Virus record (IMG/VR): IMGVR_UViG_3300017697_000034
Location: 1 to 39,057 of that record
From: a virus
DNA length: 39,057 nt
Strand: one strand, 5' to 3'
Shown here piece by piece: positions 1 to 7,450 of this stretch (the first letter of the stretch is position 1; every line of letters begins with the position of its first letter). The notes below the pieces were generated by a model. It ran no database searches and had not been told where the DNA came from. It saw only the letters and a program-made list of their open reading frames with translations. Made by a program: the position numbers and the translations under genes.

Positions 1-62
1 AGGTGACCTTTAACTAACCAAAAAAGTCTGTTGGCTTCTTTTCTTACAAACGGTGAACACAT
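1..62 (-). CDS. Start of an unidentified CDS, cut by the left edge
   Basis: An ATG at 62-60 on the minus strand opens a frame that stays open for 20 codons to the window edge (MCSPFVRKEANRLFWLVKGH). The start is well placed: a strong purine-rich ribosome site (GGGAGAG, 73-67) sits just upstream and a late-promoter-like box (TGTAAATA, 92-85) lies before that. The fragment is too short to recognise; it is basic and contains one W and several aliphatic residues. It would be the next gene downstream of the 324-aa structural gene on the same strand. Without the rest of the gene, chance openness cannot be excluded. Confidence 0.4.
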   Translation of the reverse strand, partial: MCSPFVRKEANRLFWLVKGH

Positions 63-84
63 CGGACTCTCCCTACTGTAATTG

Positions 85-92
85 TATTTACA
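85..92 (-). promoter_or_regulatory. Late-promoter-like box before the left-edge gene
   Basis: TGTAAATA matches the T4-type late box TATAAATA at 7 of 8 positions. It is followed by a GGGAGAG ribosome site and an ATG at 62. The spacing suits a transcript start near 78 and a short leader. Single-site matches in AT-rich DNA are weak evidence; the arrangement with the ribosome site adds support. Confidence 0.35.
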
Positions 93-134
93 TTGGTAGT
101 AGAATGTTAGCGTAAACTTTGGTGTTTTTAAGTC

Positions 135-172
135 ATTGAAATCATTGTATTATTTTCTTCAATGATTTCAAT
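135..172. terminator. 13-bp perfect inverted repeat, possible terminator
   Basis: The arms ATTGAAATCATTG (135-147) and CAATGATTTCAAT (160-172) are exact reverse complements around a 12-base loop. The repeat starts three bases after the stop codon of the 324-aa gene, where a transcript-end hairpin would sit. There is no clear U-run after the stem on either strand, so it may act in processing or stability rather than as a classic intrinsic terminator. Confidence 0.5.
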
Positions 173-175
173 AAG

Positions 176-1150
176 TTAGCCAATTGAAAAACTATAACCT
201 GTGCCGCCGGCCATGGCCATTGCTACTTCATTTTCAAGTTTTTCTATTTCTTGTTGTGCTTCAGATTTCAAACTAGACCCATTCAAACTTGTGCCGCCTT
301 GTGGGCCTGCAATAGTAGCAAATTTTTCTCTTGCTTCGCCTAGCATGTATTTGCAAGTTGCAAGAGTATAATCTTTAATCCATTGTTCTGACATATAATC
401 ACTTAACAATTGCTCATCTGGACGATAATTATATGCCATCAGCATAATTGTTTCATCTGATCTTGGTCGTTGCAACAATGTAAGTTTTTTTGTACTAGCA
501 TTCCAAGTGAACTCAATGAATCCGCCAAACATTCTGCCAACAAGTTCTTGGTATTGCGAGAACATATCATATGTTGCTAGTCCTCCCATATTGCTACTCG
601 AAAGTAAATATGCATTTGTATATGCTAAACTAAACGGATCAAACAAACTGCCGCCACCGTTTTCGCCACTAGTATAAAGACTAACATCAACTATGTCATT
701 TAAATTTAGGGGAGTGGAAAATATAATACTTCGTGTGCCGTTGTCTGTAGTATATGCAGTTGTTGTAACGTTGTTTACCTTTACTATAATTGTATTAACT
801 GCACTAATGTTATAGTTTATATTAAACATTGTTTGTGATGCAGCAGCAGTAAATGTTTGAGTAAATATCGGGCCGCCTGATGCTGATGTACTCGGGCGTG
901 ATCCAATACTTCTACGAAAGATCTGGCGAACTTCTATAACTTCATTTCCTAAAATATATTCATTTTGATCTGGAACTGTCTTTAAGAACAGATAACTTTC
1001 TTCAACTGAGTTATCACTCCGTTGTCTAAATCTAGAAAGTGCTTTCTTTAATGCAGTTTCGTAATGAATAGGATCGAGTTCAACGTCAACCATACCCCCG
1101 CCTAGCAGCGTGTTTACATAATCATATACTTCTTGTTTTGTAGTTGCCAT
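176..1150 (-). CDS. Neck-type virion structural protein of marine T4-like phages
   Basis: This 324-aa protein has an N-terminal helical region typical of a family found beside neck genes in marine T4-like phages: MATTKQEVYDYVNTLLGGG, then a segment with HYETALKKALSRFRQRS and a VIEVRQIFRRSIGS stretch at about residues 68-82. A later block with AYTNAYLLSSSNMGGLATY and a C-terminal LGEAREKFATIAGPQGG motif also fit that family as I remember it. The early 'ALxRFRQRS' helix resembles gp13-like connector proteins, but I would not equate it with gp13. The start ATG follows a GGAG ribosome site and a GATAAATA late box. It is transcribed away from gp14. Residues about 85-155 look like an inserted beta-rich segment; whether relatives share it is unknown. 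Confidence 0.8.
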   Translation of the reverse strand: MATTKQEVYDYVNTLLGGGMVDVELDPIHYETALKKALSRFRQRSDNSVEESYLFLKTVPDQNEYILGNEVIEVRQIFRRSIGSRPSTSASGGPIFTQTFTAAASQTMFNINYNISAVNTIIVKVNNVTTTAYTTDNGTRSIIFSTPLNLNDIVDVSLYTSGENGGGSLFDPFSLAYTNAYLLSSSNMGGLATYDMFSQYQELVGRMFGGFIEFTWNASTKKLTLLQRPRSDETIMLMAYNYRPDEQLLSDYMSEQWIKDYTLATCKYMLGEAREKFATIAGPQGGTSLNGSSLKSEAQQEIEKLENEVAMAMAGGTGYSFSIG

Positions 1151-1169
1151 TATAAAGTGTCTCCAATAG

Positions 1170-1177
1170 TATTTATC
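1170..1177 (-). promoter_or_regulatory. T4-like late promoter box (GATAAATA)
   Basis: GATAAATA lies in the divergent gap between the 324-aa gene and gp14, directed at the 324-aa gene. It fits the NATAAATA form of the T4 late box used by gp55-type sigma factors. The ribosome site GGAG (1164-1161) and ATG (1150) follow so closely that the leader would be only about 13 bases, which is tight. Confidence 0.5.
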
Positions 1178-1206
1178 GTTACTGAGATATTACGCTAAAT
1201 ATGTGT

Positions 1207-2343
1207 ATGCCAAGATTAAGCTTATATAAACCTCAAAAAGGTAACGACTACAACTTCATAGACAAGCAGATACTTGAAATGTTTACTGTGGGCGGAACCG
1301 ATCTTCATTTGCACAAATACTTAGGTGCTGAAAATCCTAGTGAAGACGATGCTACAGCCGATCAACCAAGATATGATGCTGTTAAAGAAACTAATATACA
1401 AGATATGTTATTCCTTGAAAACAGAGATCGAAAGTATGATCCAGATGTATACACAATGCGTGGTATCTATAACGTATCAGACATTGACTTTAATTTAAGC
1501 CAATTTGGATTATTTTTATCTAATGATACACTGATGCTTACTGTACATATAAACAGTAGTGTTAAGACTGTTGGACGAAAAATTATATCAGGTGATGTAA
1601 TTGAATTACCTCATTTAAAAGACGAGTATGCACTAAATGATTATAGCGTAGCACTTAAAAGATTTTATGTTGTAGAAGAAGTAAACCGTGCAAGCGAAGG
1701 TTTTAGTCAAACTTGGTATCCGCACTTATACCGTTTAAAGTTAAAACAAATTGTCGATAGTCAAGAGTTTAAAGAAATCCTAGACTTGCCTGCAGAAGAA
1801 GATGCTCCAGGTGGTAATACCTTGCGTGATTTGCTATCTACATATGATAAAGAAATGCAAATTAATAATGCAATTGTTAACCAGGCTGAAGCTGATGCAT
1901 CACAAGCTGGGTATGATACAAGTCATTACTTTACTTTAGCACTTGACGCAAATGGAAATACTGCACTTGTTGACACTGATGCAGACGGCATTCCGGATAC
2001 TATGGTTCAGCCAGAACGAGAAGGATACAACGGATATTTACTCGGAGACGGTATTCCTACTAATGGGTCGGCATTTGGACATGGTATTAGTTTTCCTAGT
2101 GATCCGCAAAATGATGATTTCTTTTTACGAACAGACTTTTCACCTAATAGACTATTTAGGTATGATAATACACGCTGGGTTAAGCAAGAAGACGATGTGC
2201 GGATGACATTAACAAATACAAATGATCGTACTACACAAAAAGGTACTTTTATTAACAATACAACTTCTACTACTATTGCTGGGGAAGCAGTAGTCGAACG
2301 ACAGAGTTTAAGTAAAGCCCTCCGACCAAAGGCAGATGAATAA
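1207..2343 (+). CDS. 14: Neck protein gp14
   Basis: T4 gp14 family, part of the neck complex that closes the packaged head and joins it to the tail. The N-terminus MPRLSLYKPQKGNDYNFIDK is the family start, so I place the start at 1207 rather than the in-frame ATG at 1201; no convincing ribosome site separates the two. Family signatures include QILEMFTVGGTDLHLHKY, QDMLFLENRDRKYD, a DIDFNLSQFGLFL stretch, GDVIELPHL and EGFSQTWYPHLYRLK. At 378 aa it is longer than T4 gp14 (about 256 aa). The added C-terminal half holds a 'DANGNTALVDTDADGIPDT' stretch that resembles a calcium-binding D-rich loop. Its stop overlaps the next start (TAATG), so the downstream gene is probably translationally coupled. 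Confidence 0.88.
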   Translation: MPRLSLYKPQKGNDYNFIDKQILEMFTVGGTDLHLHKYLGAENPSEDDATADQPRYDAVKETNIQDMLFLENRDRKYDPDVYTMRGIYNVSDIDFNLSQFGLFLSNDTLMLTVHINSSVKTVGRKIISGDVIELPHLKDEYALNDYSVALKRFYVVEEVNRASEGFSQTWYPHLYRLKLKQIVDSQEFKEILDLPAEEDAPGGNTLRDLLSTYDKEMQINNAIVNQAEADASQAGYDTSHYFTLALDANGNTALVDTDADGIPDTMVQPEREGYNGYLLGDGIPTNGSAFGHGISFPSDPQNDDFFLRTDFSPNRLFRYDNTRWVKQEDDVRMTLTNTNDRTTQKGTFINNTTSTTIAGEAVVERQSLSKALRPKADE

Positions 2344-3374
2344 TGAAATATAAAGATATAAAAATATGCGAAGTTGCAGATGGAGAAATGCGTGCCATAG
2401 CACAGCCTCTAATTAAATATTTTAGAAGAAACTGTAATGACGAAAAACGGATTAATCAGCAATTAACTAATCTCCGTAAAAATTTAGAAACATATCCAGA
2501 AAAAAGACCAGGTGTAATACGACATCTTCCAGGAGTTCTTGCTAACTTAGTTAGCAATACTGTGTATCCGATAAGACTGGCAGGAGCCGAAGTAAGCCAA
2601 ATTGGACTAGATGGATTTTCACTTCCTCTTTATAAAAGAGAAATGTGTGGCACTGGTGGCGGCAATCCAGCTGCTCCCCGCGATGGTACTGCTACTGGTA
2701 ATACCGACACTATCGGTAATAACGACGATGGCGAAAATGGCAGTAATAGTACTAACGGCGATGGTGAAAATGGAAACGGTGAAAATGGCGATAGTAATAC
2801 TACTGGCCAAAATGGCGATGGTAGTCCAGCAAGTGTAGCAGATACATTTTCTAACGAAATGGGAACGTTTGAAGGATTAATTGATCGGGGTGATTGGGAC
2901 GGTGCGATTGCGTTTTTAGATGCAAATCCAGATTTTGAAGGAGCAATTGGATCAACATTTAGATCTGATATTCAAGGAAAAATAGATGCTGATGCCGCAG
3001 TAGAAAGAAATAGAATAGCTCAAGAAGAAGCAGAAGAAGCAGAGGAAGCTGCTGCAACTGCTGCTGCTGAAAAACAAGCTCAAGAAGAAGCAGAAGCAGC
3101 TGAACTAGCAGCGAGTATAGCAGCTGAAGAAGCACAAGCAAGAATAGATGCTATAGAGTTAGAACGCGAAGCCGAAGAAGCAAGAATAGCTCAAGAAGAA
3201 GCAGAAGCAGACAGACTAGAAGCTGAAGCTGCTGCTACGCGAGAAGCTGCTGAAAAACTTGAACGGGAACGTATAGAAGCTGAAGAAGCCGAAGAAGCTA
3301 AAGAAGAACCTGCACCTAGTGCAGATACTGGTGAATCTGAAATAGAAGAGTTTGATTGGGAGGATTTGCAATGA
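2343..3374 (+). CDS. Unidentified acidic coiled-coil protein between gp14 and gp15
   Basis: 343 aa, not recognised. Three parts are visible. Residues 1-105 are an ordinary folded-looking region (MKYKDIKICEVADGEMRAIA at the start, many charged helices). Residues about 106-163 are low complexity, made of G, N, D, T, S and E. Residues about 164-220 are a short globular stretch (DRGDWDGAIAFLDANPDFEG). Residues about 217-325 are an Ala/Glu-rich helix, very likely a long coiled coil, and the end is acidic. There is no signal peptide or membrane segment. Coupling to gp14 and overlap with the next gene suggest a neck or tail-assembly role, for instance as a scaffold or ruler, but that is inference from position only. 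The repeated GAAGAAGCA-type codons make this region prone to length change. Confidence 0.75.
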   Translation: MKYKDIKICEVADGEMRAIAQPLIKYFRRNCNDEKRINQQLTNLRKNLETYPEKRPGVIRHLPGVLANLVSNTVYPIRLAGAEVSQIGLDGFSLPLYKREMCGTGGGNPAAPRDGTATGNTDTIGNNDDGENGSNSTNGDGENGNGENGDSNTTGQNGDGSPASVADTFSNEMGTFEGLIDRGDWDGAIAFLDANPDFEGAIGSTFRSDIQGKIDADAAVERNRIAQEEAEEAEEAAATAAAEKQAQEEAEAAELAASIAAEEAQARIDAIELEREAEEARIAQEEAEADRLEAEAAATREAAEKLERERIEAEEAEEAKEEPAPSADTGESEIEEFDWEDLQ

Positions 3375-4072
3375 GATGGAATGATCTAAAAACAGTAATA
3401 GTAGAGGCTGGTGAAAAAGTTCGCATTACTATTACTTTTGAGAGCGGGGTAAGAATTAATATAAACAACGTGCCTAAGACAGTGACAACTATGCCTAATT
3501 TTGAGGAGACAGTACAAGCTGCTGCTCAAAAAGCTAAACCTAATGAAACTTATAGTTCATGGAGTATTAGTAGCGGAGATGTTGAAGGACCAAGTGATAC
3601 GTTTGAGCCAACCGAAGCTGAAGAAGAAGCTATGAAAAATGTTTTGGACCTCCGCAGATTGATTATGACTACTTGGGATAATAGTGTTCGCAGAGGTTTG
3701 ACCTATAATGACGAAGGGTACCCCGAACCAAGGGATGTTGACCCAGAGTTTGCAGACGGAGTATCTTTTGAATACAGTCGTGATGGAAGAACGTATACAA
3801 TCAATGATATTAAAGAAGAGTTTAACATAACTGCGAAAATAAACACCAAGAATCCAGGTGAAGACGAGTATGGTGTCAACTATACCGAAGGTTGGCCGAA
3901 GACTGTGGGTGATTTTGGTGACCTAAAAGAGATGGTTATAGATGCAGTAGATGCTAAAGAACATATTACAACAGTTGGTCCTGCACAGGATGATAGTGAT
4001 AGTACAATAACAGTAGCTCCGAAATCATTTTACTATAAACGAGCAATAGTATACAACACAGGTGACAATTAA
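3371..4072 (+). CDS. Unidentified protein between gp14 and gp15
   Basis: 233 aa from the ATG at 3371, not recognised. I chose 3371 over the upstream in-frame ATG at 3356 because 3371 gives the typical ATGA overlap with the preceding stop, has GGGAGGAT about seven bases upstream, and yields MRWNDLKTVIVEAGEKVRIT. The protein is acidic and mixed alpha/beta, with a short helix near residues 84-105 (EEEAMKNVLDLRRLIMTTW) and no membrane segment. Its stop overlaps the gp15 start (TAATG). The tight coupling from gp14 to gp15 points to a part in neck or tail-terminus assembly, without direct evidence. Confidence 0.75.
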   Translation: MRWNDLKTVIVEAGEKVRITITFESGVRININNVPKTVTTMPNFEETVQAAAQKAKPNETYSSWSISSGDVEGPSDTFEPTEAEEEAMKNVLDLRRLIMTTWDNSVRRGLTYNDEGYPEPRDVDPEFADGVSFEYSRDGRTYTINDIKEEFNITAKINTKNPGEDEYGVNYTEGWPKTVGDFGDLKEMVIDAVDAKEHITTVGPAQDDSDSTITVAPKSFYYKRAIVYNTGDN

Positions 4073-5565
4073 TGCAACATTTTTATGACGGACAAATAAG
4101 ACGATACATAACACAGATTGTACGCCTTATGAGTAATTTTTCTGTTAAGGATGGCAAAGGTGCTCTTACACAAATACCAGTAATGTACGGTGATTTAACT
4201 CGTCAGGTTGCTAACATTATTAGAGAGAACAGTGAGAATAAGATTCCAAGTGCTCCACGAATGGCAGTATATATTACTGGTTTAGAACAAGACATTAATC
4301 GCATGTCTGATAGTAGCTATGTTAACAAAGTTAATATTAGAGAACGGGCATACGATGCAACTGGGAAAGAATATTTAAATACTGAAGGTAAGAACTATAC
4401 TGTTGAACGATTAATGCCAACTCCTTACACATTAACTGTAAATGTAGATATTTGGAGTTCAAATACTGATCAAAAATTACAAATACTAGAACAAATATTA
4501 ATGTTGTTTAATCCTAGTTTAGAAATACAAACAACTGATAACTACGTTGACTGGACAAGTCTAAGTGTAGTAAATCTAACAAATACTGTGTTTAGTAGTA
4601 GAAGTATTCCTACAGGTACAGAGAGTGATATTGATATTGCCACTCTAACATTTAGTACTCCTATATACATTAGTCCTCCTGCTAAAGTTAAGAGACTAGG
4701 AGTTATCACTTCTGTTATACAAAGTATTTTTAATGAATCTGCAGGCACAATTGAGTTAGATTTATCTAGAACAGCCCTTAATACAACTGAACCCCAAGCT
4801 GATATTAGAACCCGTATTGCTGTTGCTAACACTGGCGAAATACAAGAACAAATTACTTCTACGGGTACATTCATTGACGATGTTGATTTTATAGTTTCTA
4901 CAGCACATGACAATTATGGTCTGCTAGTTATGGGATCTACTGCTAAACTAGTTAGAAAAGGTGTTGTCGGTGCAGAAACTTGGACCGGTTATATCAAAGC
5001 GATGCCATTTAATTTTGATGCAGGTGTTACTGAATTGCGATTAACTAGAAAAGACCTTAGTAACGAAATTATAGGAACTGTAGTTGTTAATCCACTAGAC
5101 GAATATGAGCTATCAATATCTTGGGACACAGACTCTATTCCCGCAGATACTATTATAAGTGGGCCAAATGGTGATCGCAATAAGATTGATTATATCATTA
5201 ATCCTTACAAAACTAATCCTGAAAGTCTAAAGTCAGGTAATCCCCGTATACTAATACTTGCTGATATTAATGACAGTGAAAATGTTGGACAAGATGCAGG
5301 TTACGATACACCTGACAACTATGCATACGATGGTCCTGATGCATGGAAAAACACAGACGGTACTGACTTTGTAGCAGAAGCAAACGATATTATTGAATGG
5401 GACGGCACATCGTGGTCTATTGTGTTTGATGCAAGTGCGCAAGACGACACAGTTATATACACGTCTAATCTTAATACCGGCAAACAATATAAATTTGATA
5501 ATGATGAATGGATACTAGCATTTGACGGTGAATATCCAAACGGTACATGGAGACTAGCATACTAA
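4072..5565 (+). CDS. 15: Tail sheath stabilizer / tail completion protein gp15
   Basis: T4 gp15 family: the hexameric tail-terminator that caps the tail tube and sheath and docks to the gp13/gp14 neck. The N-terminal FYDGQIRRYITQIVRLMSNF corresponds to T4 gp15's FYN..FRRYATLMGDLFSN; further matches are the IPVMYGDLTRQ strand, an 'IPSAPRMAVYITGLEQD' strand, NYTVERLMPTPYTLTVNVDI and the QILEQILMLFNPSLEIQTTD region. At 497 aa it is nearly twice the T4 protein (about 272 aa). The additional C-terminal half ends in a W-rich segment with IIEWDGTSWSIVFD and the terminal PNGTWRLAY, a pattern I associate with marine T4-like gp15. The start overlaps the preceding stop. Confidence 0.88.
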   Translation: MQHFYDGQIRRYITQIVRLMSNFSVKDGKGALTQIPVMYGDLTRQVANIIRENSENKIPSAPRMAVYITGLEQDINRMSDSSYVNKVNIRERAYDATGKEYLNTEGKNYTVERLMPTPYTLTVNVDIWSSNTDQKLQILEQILMLFNPSLEIQTTDNYVDWTSLSVVNLTNTVFSSRSIPTGTESDIDIATLTFSTPIYISPPAKVKRLGVITSVIQSIFNESAGTIELDLSRTALNTTEPQADIRTRIAVANTGEIQEQITSTGTFIDDVDFIVSTAHDNYGLLVMGSTAKLVRKGVVGAETWTGYIKAMPFNFDAGVTELRLTRKDLSNEIIGTVVVNPLDEYELSISWDTDSIPADTIISGPNGDRNKIDYIINPYKTNPESLKSGNPRILILADINDSENVGQDAGYDTPDNYAYDGPDAWKNTDGTDFVAEANDIIEWDGTSWSIVFDASAQDDTVIYTSNLNTGKQYKFDNDEWILAFDGEYPNGTWRLAY

Positions 5566-5578
5566 AATAAGTATTAGT

Positions 5579-6025
5579 ATGAAAACAACTAAAATTAATT
5601 GCAGTGGTGCAATTGTATATGCCCTTAATACTAAAAGATTTTTATTCTTACATAGAGCAAGAGGCCGGTCTGGAAATTTATGGGGCCTGGTAGGTGGCAC
5701 TAACGAAGATTTTGAAACTCCATGGGAAGGTTTAACTCGAGAAATTTTTGAGGAGATTGGAGAAATTTCTATTAAGAAAACAATGCCGTTAGAAACATTT
5801 GTTAGTAATGATAGTCGGTTTCACTTTCATACATATTTGTGTGTTATTAATGAAGAATTTATTCCAGTTCTTAATGATGAACATAACGGGTATGCGTGGG
5901 TAGAGTTTGGCAATTGGCCAAAACCATTACACCACGGATTAAAAAATACATTACAAAATAAAATAAACTTAAATAAATTAGAAACAGTATTTAAAGTTAT
6001 AGATTTACTTGACAATTTTAAATAA
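5579..6025 (+). CDS. Nudix hydrolase
   Basis: 148 aa with a near-complete Nudix box: G40-x5-E46-x7-R54-E55-I-F-E58-E59-I-G61. The last hydrophobic position is replaced by E62, with I63 next. The family uses this helix to bind Mg and hydrolyse nucleoside diphosphates linked to another group; T4 has a Nudix enzyme (NudE) of this general class. The preceding strand GNLWGLVGG and the later WVEFGNW fit the fold. Substrate cannot be read from sequence. It starts 13 bases after gp15 with no clear ribosome site, so it may depend on translation from gp15. A Nudix enzyme is out of place among virion genes and is more likely an infection-metabolism gene. Confidence 0.85.
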   Translation: MKTTKINCSGAIVYALNTKRFLFLHRARGRSGNLWGLVGGTNEDFETPWEGLTREIFEEIGEISIKKTMPLETFVSNDSRFHFHTYLCVINEEFIPVLNDEHNGYAWVEFGNWPKPLHHGLKNTLQNKINLNKLETVFKVIDLLDNFK

Positions 6026-6037
6026 TTCAAGTATAAT
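6009..6037 (+). promoter_or_regulatory. Consensus sigma70 promoter before the cupin gene
   Basis: TTGACA (6009-6014) and TATAAT (6032-6037) are both perfect host sigma70 boxes separated by exactly 17 bases. Initiation would fall near 6044, giving a leader of about 22 bases with an AAGG ribosome site at 6055-6058 and the ATG at 6066. The -35 box lies inside the last codons of the Nudix gene. This is a host-type, probably early promoter inside a block otherwise expected to be late. Confidence 0.8.
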
Positions 6038-6065
6038 AATTTTAATTCTTATAAAAGGTTAACTA

Positions 6066-6410
6066 ATGGAAAAAACAGAAGGCGTTATTCAAACAGACTA
6101 TGGATACGAACTAGTATGGTCTACAAATGAGTTGTATTGTGGTAAAATTTTGGTATTTGATAAACTTGAAGCAGACCTCCCTATGCAATTTCACAAAGAA
6201 AAAGACAAAACGTGGTTTATTAATAATGGTCAATTTATTTTAACATGGATTGACACTGCTACCGGAACTACGCATACACAAGATCTTGCAGAAGGATCAA
6301 CTTGGCGTGTTAAACCGTTAGTACCTCATCAATTAAAATCTGTAGTTATAGGTGGTAGTATTACTGAAGTTAGCACTTCTAACTTACAAAATGATGTACA
6401 TTATATTTAA
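6066..6410 (+). CDS. Small cupin (mannose-6-phosphate isomerase-like) protein
   Basis: 114 aa, a single-domain cupin. The pattern GYELVWSTNELYCGKILVF followed by MQFHKEKDKTWFINNGQF (H43, E45) resembles the cupin half of mannose-6-phosphate isomerase / GDP-mannose pyrophosphorylase, a small version of which occurs in marine T4-like phages. H88 in the second motif (PLVPHQL) could complete a metal site, but the first motif lacks the usual second histidine, so activity is uncertain. It may modify or bind sugars or be purely regulatory. It has its own sigma70 promoter and an AAGG ribosome site, and is the last plus-strand gene before the strands converge. Confidence 0.78.
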   Translation: MEKTEGVIQTDYGYELVWSTNELYCGKILVFDKLEADLPMQFHKEKDKTWFINNGQFILTWIDTATGTTHTQDLAEGSTWRVKPLVPHQLKSVVIGGSITEVSTSNLQNDVHYI

Positions 6411-6425
6411 ATTATTAAAATCTTA

Positions 6426-6914
6426 TTACCATTTACCTACCGGGCAAACTGCATCTACAAGTCTAGTTTTTAAAGGCATTATACAATGACATTCTTTACA
6501 AGTTTTTAATACAGATAGAAAATCACATGCTTTACAAATATCATATCTAGACTCTCGAACTGCTGCATCTGCAAAAATGCCAGGTGCATTTTGGGGATGT
6601 CCACATATTGGATCATTGCTAGTTTCTCGGTAGTTAACAATTTCGTTAATTTCTTCCTCATTTAATTTTCTAACTTGCCAAGTTTGGTACCATTCGCCGT
6701 TATCAAATACAGGAGTTCCTTCTTCTGCTACTTCATCTTCCTCACAATAAGGTTGTGCTTCTGTTATTAGAGGATACACATCATAATTTAATAACAACTT
6801 TTCATTTGGCATTGATGAATTTGTATAAATCGTTGCATCTGGATGATCTATAAATAGTTGTTCAGTTGTATAGTGTATTGGTTGATTGTCTATTATTTTA
6901 ATATATCTTAACAT
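6426..6914 (-). CDS. Tail-fibre accessory protein with C-terminal zinc ribbon (copy 1)
   Basis: 162 aa, one of three paralogues here. Residues 1-90 carry the shared pattern RYIK...YTTEQLFIDHPDATIY, then YPLITEAQP and EEGTPVFDNGEWYQTWQVRK, which resembles the N-terminal part of phage tail-fibre assembly proteins. Residues 120-162 hold six cysteines (C127, C130, C139, C142, C144, C157) ending in CPVGKW, a zinc-ribbon-like tail common in marine phage proteins. It shares a 38-base exact match and a closely similar C-terminal region with the copy at 9608-10093. GAGG before the ATG is the ribosome site. The gene follows a fragment of a lost fibre gene, so it is an accessory without its partner. A chaperone or adaptor role is inferred from pairing with adhesin genes. 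Confidence 0.75.
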   Translation of the reverse strand: MLRYIKIIDNQPIHYTTEQLFIDHPDATIYTNSSMPNEKLLLNYDVYPLITEAQPYCEEDEVAEEGTPVFDNGEWYQTWQVRKLNEEEINEIVNYRETSNDPICGHPQNAPGIFADAAVRESRYDICKACDFLSVLKTCKECHCIMPLKTRLVDAVCPVGKW

Positions 6915-6925
6915 TTTAACCTCAT

Positions 6926-6989
6926 TTATGAAAGAGTAATTGTGATTTGGTCATCACCGGACTTTAAACCGCGTGTATTACTTACATAT
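6926..6989 (-). pseudogene. Remnant C-terminus of a deleted fibre or adhesin gene
   Basis: Read on the minus strand in one frame, this gap encodes YVSNTRGLKSGDDQITITLS followed by a stop (TAA, 6928-6926). The end matches the final strand of the glycine-rich adhesins here (GQIQITLL, GQVTITVQ, GQVTITAI). The frame continues upstream into the last codons of the accessory gene at 6990-7439 in a different reading frame and has no start of its own. The simplest reading is a deletion that removed most of an adhesin gene and fused its tail to the end of the neighbouring cassette. The TRGLKSGDDQ segment is not shared with the other three, so the lost gene may have been a different fibre type. Confidence 0.6.
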
Positions 6990-7439
6990 TTACCATTTAT
7001 TAAATGGACAATAGACTTCTTTGATAGTTGTTTTTATCTTCATAAAACACCCACATTCTTTACATGTAGAAGTTAATTTAATATATCTGTCGCAGGTCTT
7101 GCATATCTCAAGTCTAGAGCTAGCAGTATCTGAATCTACAAACCATTTCTTTCTTTCTTCCTCAATTTCGAGTTTTTCTTCTTGTGTTAACTTTCTAACA
7201 TTCCAAGTTTGATGCCATTCATTATTTTCAAATACTGGAGTTCCTTCTTCAACAGTTTCATCTTCTTCATAGTGAGGTTGAGGTTCTGTTATTAAAGGAA
7301 ATACATTATAGATCGCCAGTAGTGTTTCATTTGGCAGTTGTGTTCTGTGATAAATTACAGCATTAGGATAATCTATTAATAGTTGTTCAATAGAATAATC
7401 TATTATTTCGTTATTTTCTATTTTAATATATCTCGACAT
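6990..7439 (-). CDS. Tail-fibre accessory protein with C-terminal zinc ribbon (copy 2)
   Basis: 149 aa paralogue of the proteins at 6426 and 9608. The N-terminal half keeps the family pattern (YSIEQLLIDYPNAVIY, FPLITEPQP, EEGTPVFENNEWHQTWNVRK). The C-terminal ribbon has C113, C116, C126, C129, C131 and C144, ending CPFNKW. It is the most divergent of the three in its last 60 residues (RYIKLTSTCKECGCFMKIKT), which suggests that the tail was exchanged independently of the N-terminal half. It lies 11 bases downstream of the 344-aa adhesin, with a weak ribosome site, so its translation probably depends on that gene. Confidence 0.75.
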   Translation of the reverse strand: MSRYIKIENNEIIDYSIEQLLIDYPNAVIYHRTQLPNETLLAIYNVFPLITEPQPHYEEDETVEEGTPVFENNEWHQTWNVRKLTQEEKLEIEEERKKWFVDSDTASSRLEICKTCDRYIKLTSTCKECGCFMKIKTTIKEVYCPFNKW

Positions 7440-7450
7440 GCTAACTTTAC

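Noticed and set aside
63-134. tRNA or small RNA gene in the left gap
   Set aside because: A GTTCACC-like string nearby lacks the stems and anticodon arm of a tRNA.
6411-6425. Bidirectional terminator at the strand convergence
   Set aside because: The 15-base gap is AT-rich but forms no convincing stem.
6845-6856. Plus-strand TATAAATA near 6849
   Set aside because: It lies inside a minus-strand gene and does not point at a start codon; chance matches are expected in AT-rich DNA.
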